DNA of 44,742 bases from CAZGMC01 sp964526565 (GTDB lineage: Bacteria > Pseudomonadota > Alphaproteobacteria > DSM-16000 > Inquilinaceae): contig CAZGMC010000023.1 in assembly GCA_964526565.1 (NCBI GenBank), positions 1 through 44,742 on the forward strand, read 5' to 3'. A model generated the notes under the pieces. It was not told where the DNA came from. It searched no databases and saw nothing but the letters and a program-made list of their open reading frames with translations. Positions 7,119-18,516 of the stretch are shown piece after piece; within the stretch, counting starts at the first letter, position 1; every line of letters begins with the position of its first letter. The position numbers and the translations under genes were made by a program.

Positions 7119-8804
7119 TCACGCCGTCACGGGGGAGGACAGGATCTCGGCCGGCCGGCCGGCGAGCCGCTCCGGTGCCCCCGTCCCCGCGTACAGCACC
7201 TGGCGGCGCTGCCAGGCCGGGTCGCGTTCCGGGTGGTCGCGGCGGCAGTGGGCGCCGCGGCTCTCGGTGCGGCTTTGAGCGGCGACGGCGACCAGCCGCC
7301 CGACCAGACACAGATTGCGCAAGGCGGCCAGCGCCGCCACATCGTGCGCCGGCACCGGCCACGGCTCGCCGGGCCCCGGCGTCCAGCCGTCCAGCCCGCC
7401 CTGCAGCGCGCCCAGCGCCGCCACCGCGCGGCCCAGGCCGTCGCCGTCGCGGACCAGGCCGACATGGTCGTACATGGTCCGCCGCAGCGCCACCAGCCGG
7501 GCGCCGGCCGCCACCTCCGGCAGGGCCGGCCGTACGGTCACGCGCGGCAGCGGCGCCGGTGCCACCGGGGCGTCGTAGCGGGCCACGTCGGCGGCGACGC
7601 GGTGGCCGAACACGAGGCCCTCCAGCAGCGAGTTGCTGGCCAGCCGGTTGCCGCCGTGGACGCCGGTCGAGGCCGCCTCGCCGCAGGCCCACAGGCCGTC
7701 GACCGTGGTCCGGCCGTGGGCGTCGACCAGGATGCCGCCCATGTGGTAGTGGGCGGCCGGCGCCACCGGCACCGGGTCGACCCGCGGGTCCAGCCCGGCA
7801 TTGCGGCAATGGGCGAACACCGTGGGGAAGCGCGCCGGGAAGCGGTCGCCCAGCGCCTTCGTGGCGTCGAGGAAGACCGGCTCGCCGGCGGCACGGCGGC
7901 GCCATACGGCGCGGGCGACGATGTCGCGCGGCGCCAGATCGGCGTCGGGGTGCTCGTCGGCCATGAATCGGTGGCCGCGGGCGTCGCGCAGCACTGCGCC
8001 CTCGCCGCGCAGCGCCTCGCTGAGCAGCGGCACCGGTGCGCCGGGGGGGGCACCGGGAACGGCCTGGGGCACGGCCAGCGCCGTCGGGTGGAACTGGACG
8101 AACTCCAGGTCGGCCAGCGCCGCGCCGGCCCGCGCCGCCATGGCCAGGCCGTCGCCGGTCGCCTCGGGCGGGTTGGTCGTGTAGAGGAAGGCCTGCCCGA
8201 TGCCGCCGGTGGCCAGCACCACCCGCGGCGCCCGATAGGCGGTCCAACCGCGTGCCGGATCGTGGGCCAGCACGCCGCGCACCTGCCCGGCCTCGACCAG
8301 CAGGTCCCAGGCCAGCACGCCCGCGGCCAGGGTGATCGACGGCGCCTGCCGGGCCAGGGCCAGCAGCACGCGGACCAGGGCGCGGCCGGTGCCGTCGCCA
8401 TTGGCATGGAGGATGCGGCGGCGCCGGTGGCCGGCCTCGCGGCCCAGGGCCGGGGCGCCGTCGGCGTCGGGGTCGAAGCGCATGCCGCTGGCGATCAGGC
8501 CGCGGATGCGCTCGACGCCCTCGGCGGTGAGCACGGCGGCCAGCGCCGGATCGGTCAGCCCGGCGCCGACCGCCACCGTGTCCTCGGCGTGCAGCAGCGG
8601 CGTGTCGTCGCCGCCCAGGGCGCAGGCGACGCCGCCCTGGGCCAGCCAGGACGAGCCGCCCTCGACGCGCCTGGTCAGCACGGTGACCGGGCGCGGCGCC
8701 AGGGCCAGCGCCGCCGCCAGACCGGCAATGCCGGAGCCGACGATGACGGTGTCGGCGTCGCGGACGGCTGGCGCAACGGCCCGCAGGCCGGGATCGTGGT
8801 ACAT
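7119..8804 (-). CDS. nadB: L-aspartate oxidase
   Basis: FAD enzyme oxidising L-aspartate to iminoaspartate, which NadA condenses with dihydroxyacetone phosphate. The 561-residue chain begins with FAD-binding VIVGSGIAGLAAALALA and has GGSSWLAQGGVA and the substrate-region HANGDGTGRALV, ending in the helical C-terminal domain of the succinate dehydrogenase/fumarate reductase flavoprotein group. It is slightly longer than the common 520-540 residues. It lies between nadA (105-base spacer) and nadC in one transcript. A run of eight G at about 8042-8049 is a possible sequencing weak spot, but the frame stays open through it. Confidence 0.96.
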   Translation of the reverse strand: MYHDPGLRAVAPAVRDADTVIVGSGIAGLAAALALAPRPVTVLTRRVEGGSSWLAQGGVACALGGDDTPLLHAEDTVAVGAGLTDPALAAVLTAEGVERIRGLIASGMRFDPDADGAPALGREAGHRRRRILHANGDGTGRALVRVLLALARQAPSITLAAGVLAWDLLVEAGQVRGVLAHDPARGWTAYRAPRVVLATGGIGQAFLYTTNPPEATGDGLAMAARAGAALADLEFVQFHPTALAVPQAVPGAPPGAPVPLLSEALRGEGAVLRDARGHRFMADEHPDADLAPRDIVARAVWRRRAAGEPVFLDATKALGDRFPARFPTVFAHCRNAGLDPRVDPVPVAPAAHYHMGGILVDAHGRTTVDGLWACGEAASTGVHGGNRLASNSLLEGLVFGHRVAADVARYDAPVAPAPLPRVTVRPALPEVAAGARLVALRRTMYDHVGLVRDGDGLGRAVAALGALQGGLDGWTPGPGEPWPVPAHDVAALAALRNLCLVGRLVAVAAQSRTESRGAHCRRDHPERDPAWQRRQVLYAGTGAPERLAGRPAEILSSPVTA

Positions 8805-8909
8805 GGGAACGACCTGTCGTTGCGCCGGCGGAAGACCCGCCGGCCGGTGTCGCGCACTACGCCCGCGCGCCGCCTGCGGATGGGGACGGGCGGCGGCGTG
8901 TCGCGCGGG

Positions 8910-9947
8910 TCAGGAGGGCCGGCGGCCGGCCGCCAGCATCCGCTCCACCGCCGCCCGCGCCCGCCCGGCCACCGCCGGGTCGACCTCGACGCGCGGCTGC
9001 ATGGTCTCCAGCGCCGTGAGGATCTTGGGCAGGGTGATCCGCTTCATGTGCGGGCACAGATTGCACGGGCGGATGAAGTCGACGTCCGGGTGCTCGGCGG
9101 CAACGTTGTCGCTCATCGAGCACTCGGTGACCATCAGCACGCGGCCCGGCTTGTGCTGCGCCACATAGTCGATCATGCCCGCGGTCGAGCCGACGAAATC
9201 GGCCTCGGCCAGCACGTCCTGTGGGCATTCGGGATGGGCGATGACGACCAGGTTCCGGTGGGCCTGAGCGTAGCTGCGGATCTGGGCGCCGGTGAAGCGC
9301 TCGTGCACCTCGCAGGCGCCCTGCCACAGGATCACCTCGACATCGGTCTGGCTGGCGACGTGGCGGCCCAGGTGCTCGTCGGGCAGGAAGATGACCCGCT
9401 TCGCTCCCAGCGACTCCACCACCTGCACGGCGTTGGCCGAGGTGCAGCAGATGTCCGACTCCGCCTTCACGTCGGCCGAGGTGTTGACGTAGGTGACCAC
9501 CGGCGCATCCGGATAGCGCTGGCGCAGCAGGCGCACGTCGGCCCCGGTGATCGACGCGGCCAGCGAGCAGCCGGCGCGCACGTCGGGGATCAGCACCGTC
9601 TTGCCGGGATTGAGCAGCTTGGCCGTTTCGGCCATGAAGTGGACGCCGGCCATGACGATCACGTCGGCCTCGGTCGCCGCCGCCTTCTTCGCCAGCGCCA
9701 GGGAGTCGCCGACGATGTCGCCGACGCAGTGGAAGATCTCCGGCGTCATGTAGTTGTGCGCCAGGATCACCGCGTTGCGCTCGGCCTTCAGCCGGTTGAT
9801 GGCGTGGACGTAGGGCGCGTGGACCGGCCACTCGATCTCCGGCACGACCCGCGCGACCCGTTGATACAGCGGCGCGGTGGCGCGGGCCACCTCCGGCGTG
9901 TAGGGCAGGTACGTCGGCGCGGCAGGCGGGCTGTCGAACGGCGTCAT
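8910..9947 (-). CDS. nadA: Quinolinate synthase
   Basis: [4Fe-4S] enzyme making quinolinate from iminoaspartate and dihydroxyacetone phosphate. The 345-residue length is the long class. Visible: ILAHNYMTPEI, DVRAGCSLA, YVNTSADVKAESDICCTSAN, HPECP, GSTAGMI and the C-terminal RPCNLCPHMK; cysteines in the first, second and last of the Cys-bearing motifs fit the cluster ligands. First gene of the nadABC operon. Two perfect palindromes sharing the half-site TTATGCTC lie 34 to 83 bases upstream, so transcription is likely repressed in response to NAD status. Confidence 0.97.
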   Translation of the reverse strand: MTPFDSPPAAPTYLPYTPEVARATAPLYQRVARVVPEIEWPVHAPYVHAINRLKAERNAVILAHNYMTPEIFHCVGDIVGDSLALAKKAAATEADVIVMAGVHFMAETAKLLNPGKTVLIPDVRAGCSLAASITGADVRLLRQRYPDAPVVTYVNTSADVKAESDICCTSANAVQVVESLGAKRVIFLPDEHLGRHVASQTDVEVILWQGACEVHERFTGAQIRSYAQAHRNLVVIAHPECPQDVLAEADFVGSTAGMIDYVAQHKPGRVLMVTECSMSDNVAAEHPDVDFIRPCNLCPHMKRITLPKILTALETMQPRVEVDPAVAGRARAAVERMLAAGRRPS

Positions 9948-9980
9948 GGTGCGCTTTCCCCGGTTGAGAGGGTACGGGCT

Positions 9981-10030
9981 TTATGCTCAGTTTGAGCATT
10001 AAGAATTTGTTATGCTCGCAAAGAGCATAA
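9981..10030 (-). promoter_or_regulatory. Two NadQ-like operators overlapping the nadA promoter
   Basis: Site 1 spans 9981-10001 (ATGCTCA-GTT-TGAGCAT core, 9983-9999) and site 2 spans 10010-10030 (TTATGCTC-GCAAA-GAGCATAA). Both are 21-bp palindromes with the same half-site, centred 29 bp apart. A TTGACA on the minus strand (10041-10036) is a good -35 box; the sites then cover the expected -10 region and early leader, the geometry of repression. From memory, alphaproteobacterial NadQ repressors of nadABC use operators of this kind; NadQ itself is not in the window. Confidence 0.7.
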
Positions 10031-10358
10031 GTGGGTGTCAATGGTTTTTTGACAAGGGGAGCCGCCGCGATTGTTCCTGTGCCGTCGGCCCGGCCGCGCA
10101 GTTGGGGCGGCGTCATTGCGTTCAGGCTGTTTGCGGGCGCGGCATGACCGTGTCGCAGCTGTGGGAATGCCGCCACGCATGGTGCAGGGCGGCGACTGCC
10201 GCACTCGCGTGGCGCTCGCATTTGCGAAAACAGTTCGGCAGCGGATCGCTTTCCGCTATAGTGCACGACCCCGTCCGGCTTTCCCGAACCGGGTGGCGAC
10301 CAAGGGGGAAACAGGGCACGCCAGGGCCGGAGCGGGCCGAATAAGAACACGGAAAGCG
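10031..10358 (+). promoter_or_regulatory. nadA-dnaN divergent region with a possible dnaN promoter
   Basis: Non-coding region ahead of dnaN. A TATAGT at 10257-10262 is a plausible -10 box, with a weak TTCGGC 17 bases upstream. I found no DnaA boxes (TTATCCACA-like) and no AT-rich unwinding region, so there is no sign of oriC here even though dnaN-recF-gyrB often lies near it. Confidence 0.35.
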
Positions 10359-11477
10359 ATGAGACTGACGATCGAACGCGCCGCCTTGCTCAGGAGTCTC
10401 GGCCATGTCCAGAGCGTCGTCGAGCGCCGCAACACGATCCCGATTCTGTCCAACGTGTTGATGCGCGCCGAGGACGGCAGGCTCAGCCTGGCGGCAACGG
10501 ACATGGACATCGAGATCGTCGAATCGGTGGTTGCCGAGGTGCAGGCCACGGGCGCGACCACGGCGCCGGCTCACACGCTGTACGACATCGTCCGCAAGCT
10601 GCCCGAAGGCAGCCAGGTGGAGCTGGACTGCGCCGGCGATGGCGGCATGCTGACCCTGCGCGCCGGCCGCTCGCGCTTTCAGCTGAGCTGCCTGCCGGCA
10701 GAGGACTTCCCGGTGATGGCCGGCGGCGAGCTGCCCAACCATTTCGCGCTGCCGGCCCGCGACCTGCGCCTGCTGATCGACCGCACGCGGTTCGCCATCT
10801 CCACCGAGGAGACGCGCTACTACCTGAACGGCATCTTCGTCCATGCCGCCAAGGCCGAGGCCACGGCCGTCATGCGCGCCGTGGCCACCGACGGCCACCG
10901 CCTTGCCCGCGTCGAAATGGCGCTGCCGGAGGGGGCAGAGAACATCCCCGACGTCATCGTGCCGCGCAAGACGGTCAACGAGCTGCGCAAGCTGATCGAG
11001 GAGTCGACCGACAGCATCGACCTGTGGCTGAGCGACACGAAGATCCGCGTTGCCATCGATTCGATCGCGCTGACCTCGAAGCTGATCGACGGCACCTTCC
11101 CGGACTACGAGCGGGTCATCCCCACCGGCAACGACAAGACGCTGGAGGTCGATGCCAGGCTGCTGCAGAAGGCGGTCGACCGGGTCTCCACCATCTCGAC
11201 GGAGAAGAGCCGGGCAGTGAAGCTGGCGCTCGAGCCGGGCAACCTGACCCTGTCGGCGACCAATGCGGAGCAGGGCAGCGCCACGGAGGAGATCGAGGTC
11301 GATTATCAGGCGGATGCCATGGAGATCGGCTTCAACTCACGCTATCTATTGGATATCACCCAGCAGATCGAGGGCGATGCCGCACAATTCTCGATGGCCG
11401 ACTCCGCCTCGCCGACCATCATCCGCGACGTTGCCGACGCCAGCGCACTCTATGTGCTGATGCCGATGCGCGTCTGA
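10359..11477 (+). CDS. dnaN: DNA polymerase III sliding clamp (beta subunit)
   Basis: Ring-shaped processivity clamp that tethers replicative polymerase to DNA. The 372-residue chain has the three repeated clamp domains: MRLTIERAALLRSLGHVQ at the start, ATDMDIEI, the second-domain TRFAISTEETRYYLNGIF with VATDGHRLA, and the third-domain C-terminus ASALYVLMPMRV, whose last residues fit the hydrophobic peptide-binding pocket. The ATG gives the exact family N-terminus. recF follows after 32 bases and gyrB after that, the classic replication gene order, but dnaA is absent upstream. Confidence 0.98.
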   Translation: MRLTIERAALLRSLGHVQSVVERRNTIPILSNVLMRAEDGRLSLAATDMDIEIVESVVAEVQATGATTAPAHTLYDIVRKLPEGSQVELDCAGDGGMLTLRAGRSRFQLSCLPAEDFPVMAGGELPNHFALPARDLRLLIDRTRFAISTEETRYYLNGIFVHAAKAEATAVMRAVATDGHRLARVEMALPEGAENIPDVIVPRKTVNELRKLIEESTDSIDLWLSDTKIRVAIDSIALTSKLIDGTFPDYERVIPTGNDKTLEVDARLLQKAVDRVSTISTEKSRAVKLALEPGNLTLSATNAEQGSATEEIEVDYQADAMEIGFNSRYLLDITQQIEGDAAQFSMADSASPTIIRDVADASALYVLMPMRV

Positions 11478-11509
11478 TCCAGCCGTCTCAAGGGGATCGA
11501 GAGACCCGG

Positions 11510-12718
11510 ATGACGCCACAGGCGGGCTTGGCCGCCCCACTGGATCGCGCGGCACTGCGCCGGCTGGCCGTGAGCCGGCTGAGCGTCACCGACTTCCGCT
11601 GTTATGCCGAGGCGCGGCTCGACGCCGACGGGTGGCCGGTCGTGCTGACGGGGCCCAACGGCGCCGGCAAGACCAACCTGCTGGAGGCGGTCTCGTTCCT
11701 GGCGCCGGGGCGGGGCCTGCGCCGGGCCCGGCTGGACGCGGTGACACGCCGCCCGGCCGAGGGCCGCTATTGGGCGGTGGCGGCGCGCGTGGCGACGCCG
11801 CATGGCGAGGTTGCCATCGGCACCGGCCTGGACCCGGCGACGCCGGGCGCCGGCCGCCGCACGGTGCGCATCGACGGCCGGCCGGCCGCGGGTCAGGCGG
11901 AACTGGGCGAGCACGTGGCCGTCCTCTGGCTGACGCCGCAGATGGACCGGCTGTTCATCGAGGGGGCGGCCAACCGGCGGCGGTTCCTGGACCGGCTGGT
12001 GTTTGGCTTCCATCCCGACCATGCCGGCCAGTTGTCCGCCTACGAGCAGGCCATGCGCGAGCGCGCCCGGCTGCTCAAGGACGACTGCCGCGACGACGCC
12101 TGGCTGGCGGCGCTGGAGGAGGCCATGGCGACCAACGGCGTCGCCGTCGCCGCGGCCCGGCGCGAAGTGGTCGGCCGGCTGCGCGGCGCCGCCGCACGGG
12201 CCGGGTTCGCCGCCGGCGACGAGCCGCCGTTCCCGCCGGCGGCGGTGACCGTCACCGGCACGGTCGAGGGCTGGCTCGACGAGATGCCGGCACTGGCCGC
12301 CGAGGACGCTTTGCGCGCCCGGCTGCGCCAGACCCGCCGGCTCGACGCCCTGGTCGGCGGGGCGGCGGAGGGGCCGCACCGCAGCGACCTGGTGGTGCGC
12401 CACGCCGGCAAGGACATGCCGGCCGACCAGTGCTCGACAGGCGAGCAGAAGGCCCTGCTGGTCGGACTGGTGCTGGCGAACGCGCGGCTGCTGGCCGGCG
12501 AGCGCGGCGCGCCGCCGCTGCTGCTGCTCGACGAGATCGCCGCGCACCTGGACGCGCGCCGCCGCACCGCCCTGTTCGAGGAGGTGCTGACCCTGGGCGC
12601 CCAGGCCTGGCTGACCGGCACCGACGCCGGCCTGTTCGCCCCGTTCGGCGATCGAGCCCGGCATTATGGTATAGAGGACGCGCAGTTGCGCGAATTGCGG
12701 CCGCCACCGCACCCGTGA
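11510..12718 (+). CDS. recF: DNA replication and repair protein RecF
   Basis: SMC-like ATPase that with RecO and RecR loads RecA at single-strand gaps. Walker A GPNGAGKTN is at residues 48-56, the ABC-type signature is STGEQKALLVGL, and Walker B is LLLLDEIAAHLD, followed by the family C-terminal WLTGTDAGLF. At 402 residues it is slightly longer than usual because of about 20 residues before the first beta-strand (LSVTDFRCY); a later start is possible but no better codon is obvious. Its partner recR is in the same window at 26601-27194. Confidence 0.96.
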   Translation: MTPQAGLAAPLDRAALRRLAVSRLSVTDFRCYAEARLDADGWPVVLTGPNGAGKTNLLEAVSFLAPGRGLRRARLDAVTRRPAEGRYWAVAARVATPHGEVAIGTGLDPATPGAGRRTVRIDGRPAAGQAELGEHVAVLWLTPQMDRLFIEGAANRRRFLDRLVFGFHPDHAGQLSAYEQAMRERARLLKDDCRDDAWLAALEEAMATNGVAVAAARREVVGRLRGAAARAGFAAGDEPPFPPAAVTVTGTVEGWLDEMPALAAEDALRARLRQTRRLDALVGGAAEGPHRSDLVVRHAGKDMPADQCSTGEQKALLVGLVLANARLLAGERGAPPLLLLDEIAAHLDARRRTALFEEVLTLGAQAWLTGTDAGLFAPFGDRARHYGIEDAQLRELRPPPHP

Positions 12719-12725
12719 CACGACC

Positions 12726-15203
<2,478 letters not shown>

Positions 15204-15434
15204 GATCCGGGTTCGGTGGGGCTGGCCTGACGGTGGGCGGCATCCTCTCGACGTTTTCGAAGCTTATGCGGGAGGGTATTCTGGCCTGCCTGGAACGTGA
15301 GGCCCAAGTGAAACGGCCGGCAGGGTCAGGGGCACCGGAATGGACGCATTGCCGACCGCACGGGCCGGACCGTAAGACATGGCGGGTGCGGGGCCGCTGA
15401 CGGCATCCGCGCGTTACAGCCGACGGATCGCTGC

Positions 15435-16466
15435 ATGTTCCAGACACCTGCCTTCCTGCGCTGCCCGCGGACCGGCTCGCCGCTTTCGCTCAAGGACACG
15501 GACACGCTCGTCGCGGCCGAGGGCGGCTGGGAATACCCGGTCGTGTTCGGCTTTCCCGACCTGCGCCTGTCCGACCCGCCCTATGTCAGCCGGGCGGAGG
15601 AGCGCGAGCGTGTGGCCCGGCTGGAGGCGGCGGCGCCGTCGCTGACGTTCGACGCGCTGGTCGCCTTTTACGAGACGGAGATCAACCCGCACATTTCCCA
15701 GGAGCGCCGCCGCAAGGCCATGGCGCACCGCCTGTCGCTGCCGCAGCGGGCCAGCGAGCGGGTGTTGCGGATGATGGACGCGGCGGGAGTGCAGCCGGCC
15801 GAGGCCGGGCCGATGATCCTCGACCTCGGCTGCGGCTCGGGCGAGGCCGTAGGCGCGCTGGCCGGGCTGTCCGGGGGGCGGGTCGTCGGCCTCGACATCT
15901 CGCTGGAAGAGCTCGTGTTCGCGCGCAAGCTGCTGGCCGGGCAGGGCGTCGCAGCCGACCTGATCGCCGGCAATGCCGAGGCGCTGCCGTTCGCGGACGA
16001 CACCTTCAGCCTGGTCTACTCGCCGGACGTGATCGAGCACGTCACCGACCAGCGCGCCTATCTGGCCGCCGCCGCCCGGGTGCTGGCGCCGGGCGGCCGG
16101 CTGCTGCTGAACTCGCCCAACCGGTACAGCCTGGTCGCGCCCGAGCCCCATGTCGGCATCTGGGCGCTGGGCTTCGTGCCGCGGTCCTGGATGGACCCGG
16201 TGTCGCGGCGCCTGGGTGGCGGCCCGTATACCGGCAAGCGGCTGGTCTCGCTGCCGGAGTTCCGGCGGCTGCTCGGCGAGGCGTTCCCGGAGGTGACGGT
16301 CCGGGTGCGGCAGAGCAACCCGGCGGCGACCAGCCTGCCGGGCCGCCTGTTCCACTGGTTCCGGCCGGTGTCCGTGCCGCTGTTCGCGCTGGTCGACCAT
16401 GAGCACGTCGCGGTGGCGCGCAAGACCCTGGCGGGACCGGGGGCAGCGACGCGCCGGGCGGCCTGA
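15435..16466 (+). CDS. Class I SAM-dependent methyltransferase with Trm112-like N-terminus
   Basis: 343-residue predicted methyltransferase. The first 45 residues (LRCPRTGSPLSL, then EYPVVFGFPDLRL) resemble a Trm112-like segment, although only one Cys of the usual set is kept. Motif I is LDLGCGSGEAVG (129-140), then VVGLDIS, a motif IV-like SPDVIEHVTD and PGGRLLLNSPNR, giving a Methyltransf_11-type fold. The substrate is unknown; similar proteins act on polyketide, quinone or polysaccharide precursors. It is separated from gyrB by 231 bases in which I see no other gene, and converges with the ACT-domain gene. Confidence 0.88.
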   Translation: MFQTPAFLRCPRTGSPLSLKDTDTLVAAEGGWEYPVVFGFPDLRLSDPPYVSRAEERERVARLEAAAPSLTFDALVAFYETEINPHISQERRRKAMAHRLSLPQRASERVLRMMDAAGVQPAEAGPMILDLGCGSGEAVGALAGLSGGRVVGLDISLEELVFARKLLAGQGVAADLIAGNAEALPFADDTFSLVYSPDVIEHVTDQRAYLAAAARVLAPGGRLLLNSPNRYSLVAPEPHVGIWALGFVPRSWMDPVSRRLGGGPYTGKRLVSLPEFRRLLGEAFPEVTVRVRQSNPAATSLPGRLFHWFRPVSVPLFALVDHEHVAVARKTLAGPGAATRRAA

Positions 16467-16530
16467 AGCCGCTGCCGGGCCCGCGCCGGCATGCGGGACG
16501 ACCCTTCGGCCCGGCCGCGTGAGCCCGGCA

Positions 16531-17067
16531 TCAGGCCGGCCCGGCCACAATCTCCCACCGCAGGGTCTGGCCGAGACCTTCGGCGGTGTTGCCCAGCGCG
16601 GCCAGGCAGGCCTCGGCGCGGCGCTCGGGGATGCAGACGGCGAAGCGGATGGTATAGGCGTCGCCGTCGTCGCCCGGCACGGTCTGGCACGTCATGCGCA
16701 CGATGTTGGCGTCGAAGTCGCCGAACACCTCGGCCAGGCGCGCCACCAGGCCGGGGCGGTCGTGGCCGGTGCACTCGACCCGGTGGGTGACCCGGCCCGT
16801 CGCCGCGTGCAGCGGCCCCAGATCGAACCGGTGCACCTCGATGCGGGCGCCGGCGAGCTCCGGCAGGTCGGCCAGGGCGGCCGTAACGGCATCGGTGTCC
16901 ACCGTGTCGGGCAGCTCGCACAGGCTGGAGAACTCCGCCCCTTCACCGAGCACGGTGAACGAGGCGTCGCCGAGATTGGCGCCCAGGTCGAACAGCCGCG
17001 CCGCAATGCCCGCGACGAGCCCGACGCGGTCCGGGCAGAAGACGGAAACGAGCGCGTGATAGGCCAT
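16531..17067 (-). CDS. Double ACT-domain protein, GcvR-like
   Basis: 178-residue protein of two ACT domains. Each begins with the typical strand and turn: VSVFCPDRVGLVAGIAARL near residue 8 and ECTGHDRPGLVARLAEVF near residue 98. This architecture is that of the glycine cleavage regulator GcvR and of related ACT-only proteins that sense amino acids. I start at ATG 17067 (MAYHALV); the open frame extends to 17253, but that stretch has no ACT-like features. No gcv genes are nearby, so the regulatory target is unknown. Confidence 0.82.
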   Translation of the reverse strand: MAYHALVSVFCPDRVGLVAGIAARLFDLGANLGDASFTVLGEGAEFSSLCELPDTVDTDAVTAALADLPELAGARIEVHRFDLGPLHAATGRVTHRVECTGHDRPGLVARLAEVFGDFDANIVRMTCQTVPGDDGDAYTIRFAVCIPERRAEACLAALGNTAEGLGQTLRWEIVAGPA

Positions 17068-17251
17068 GGCCTCGAGCCTCCCGGTTTCGGGGTTCGCATC
17101 CGGTGCGGCCAGCCCGATAGCACCTGAATTGGCCTGGGGCAATTGCGACGGGGGAACGCACGGCGGCTTTCGGGGGCGGCACGGGCCTGCACACTCCTTT
17201 TGCATCGCAAGCATTTGTGTCGCCGCTTCGTGAAAAAACCGGTATGTCCCC

Positions 17252-17476
17252 ATGCCCTGTCGTATTGACGGCCATGGCGCCCATCACGGTGGCCACCATG
17301 GCGGCGGGTTCATGGGTGGCGCGCTGCAGACGGCAATGGCCGTGGCCGGCGGCGTGATCGTCGGCAACATGCTGGCCGACCTGCTCATGCCGGCCGAGGC
17401 CGCCGCCGAGCCGCTCATGGAAGAGCCGCCGCTCGAGGCGCCGGCCGAGATGGACTTCGGCGAAGACGAGCTCTGA
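17252..17476 (+). CDS. Small His/Gly-rich protein with glycine-zipper segment
   Basis: 74-residue hypothetical. Three zones are visible: a His/Gly-rich head (HGAHHGGHHGGGFMGG, possible metal binding), a glycine-zipper hydrophobic stretch (AVAGGVIVGNMLADLLM, residues 30-46) and an acidic, Pro/Glu-rich tail ending DFGEDEL. The central segment recalls C-terminal tails of DUF2076-type periplasmic proteins. There is no signal peptide and the ribosome site is weak, but composition and codon use look genuine. The function is not recognised. Confidence 0.6.
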   Translation: MPCRIDGHGAHHGGHHGGGFMGGALQTAMAVAGGVIVGNMLADLLMPAEAAAEPLMEEPPLEAPAEMDFGEDEL

Positions 17477-17874
17477 CCGTTCACTGCCCGGCGCATCGGT
17501 CCGCATGGCCGGTGCGCCGGGTTTCGTATTGCCACTGGTCAAGATAGACTGTGGCAGCCCTTGATCGCCAAGGCAGAGGCTTCGTGGCGCTCCTGAACAC
17601 CGCATAAACAGCACCCTGTCGTAAAACCTGTCGTAGGGCGGCCGGAGCGCAGCGACGCCCGCCGAAGGGCGGGTACACGCCTTTGCCCACCTTGAGCAGA
17701 ATGCCAGTTGCTCAAGTTCAAAAACTGCCGATGCTCGACGACGCGCTGCGGTTCCGGGCACTGGCGCGGGGGGATGGGATTGCCGCGGGGTCGCGGCGGT
17801 GGCTGTGCCATGGTTCGGCAGACAGGTTGGGCGAAGAGAATGTCAGGTTTCGCTGCGCACACCCAACCTGCGGG
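17477..17874. repeat. Intergenic region with REP-like palindromes
   Basis: About 400 bases between convergent genes, without a credible frame. The part around 17635-17680 contains nested palindromes: GGGCG and CGCCC around GGAGCGCAGCGA, then CCCGCC-GAAG-GGCGGG (17658-17673). This looks like a repetitive extragenic palindrome and could also stop transcription of the flanking genes, although no T-tract follows. Confidence 0.45.
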
Positions 17875-18516
17875 TTATGCCTGCCGGCCATATCCCCTGA
17901 ACATCTCATACACCGCCCGCATCTCCTCCGCCGACAGGATGGTCGGCTGGCCAAGCTGCAGGGCGTGCCAGTACTGGCTGGCCAGGGTTTCCACCTCGAC
18001 GGCCAGGGCCAGGGCGCGGTCGAGATCCGGGCCGAGGGCGATCTGGCCGTGGTTGGCGAGCAGGCAGGCGCGGCGGCCGTCCAGCGCGCGCCGGGCGTTC
18101 CCGGCCAGCGCCGCCGTGCCGAAGGTGGCGTAGTCGGCGCAGCGGATCGAATCGCCGCCGGCCACGGCGATCATGTAGTGGAATGCCGGGATGCCGCGGC
18201 GCAGGCAGGCCAGGGTCGTCGCGAACAGCGAATGGCAGTGGACGACCGCGCCGGCCTCGGGCCGTGCCGCCAGGATGCCGGCGTGGAAGCGCCACTCGGT
18301 GGACGGCTTGCGCTGGCCGGAAGCGCACACCCCGTCCAGGCCCATGACGACGGCGTCCTCCGGCGCCATGTCCTCGTAGGGCAGGCCCGACGGTGTGATC
18401 AGCAGGCCCTCGGTCACCCGCAGGCTGACATTGCCGGAGGTGCCCTGGGTCAGACCCGAAGCACCCAGCCGCCGCGCCGCCGCGACCAGCGCCTGCCGCG
18501 CCGCCGCGTCGCTCAT
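17875..18516 (-). CDS. Class II aldolase/adducin-family protein
   Basis: 213-residue member of the class II aldolase family (L-fuculose-phosphate aldolase/L-ribulose-phosphate epimerase group), Zn enzymes acting on sugar phosphates. Visible: LTQGTSGNVSLR, LITPSGLPYEDM, STEWRFHAGI, the metal ligands in VVHCHSLFATTLA and LLANHGQIALG. The start overlaps the TRAP binding-protein stop by four bases, so the two are co-translated. The substrate is unknown; the context of D-amino acid and solute uptake genes suggests catabolism of an imported compound. Confidence 0.9.
   Translation of the reverse strand: MSDAAARQALVAAARRLGASGLTQGTSGNVSLRVTEGLLITPSGLPYEDMAPEDAVVMGLDGVCASGQRKPSTEWRFHAGILAARPEAGAVVHCHSLFATTLACLRRGIPAFHYMIAVAGGDSIRCADYATFGTAALAGNARRALDGRRACLLANHGQIALGPDLDRALALAVEVETLASQYWHALQLGQPTILSAEEMRAVYEMFRGYGRQA

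Noticed and set aside
6279..9995. A 1238-codon plus-strand open frame across the nad region
   Set aside because: It is antisense to nadC, nadB and nadA, whose protein motifs are unmistakable; long antisense frames are expected at this GC content.
9948..10358. Replication origin upstream of dnaN
   Set aside because: No DnaA-box cluster or AT-rich unwinding stretch was seen.
17068..17253. 62-residue N-terminal extension of the double-ACT protein
   Set aside because: The translated extension has no ACT or other domain features, and family members start at the VSVFCPDRVG strand.
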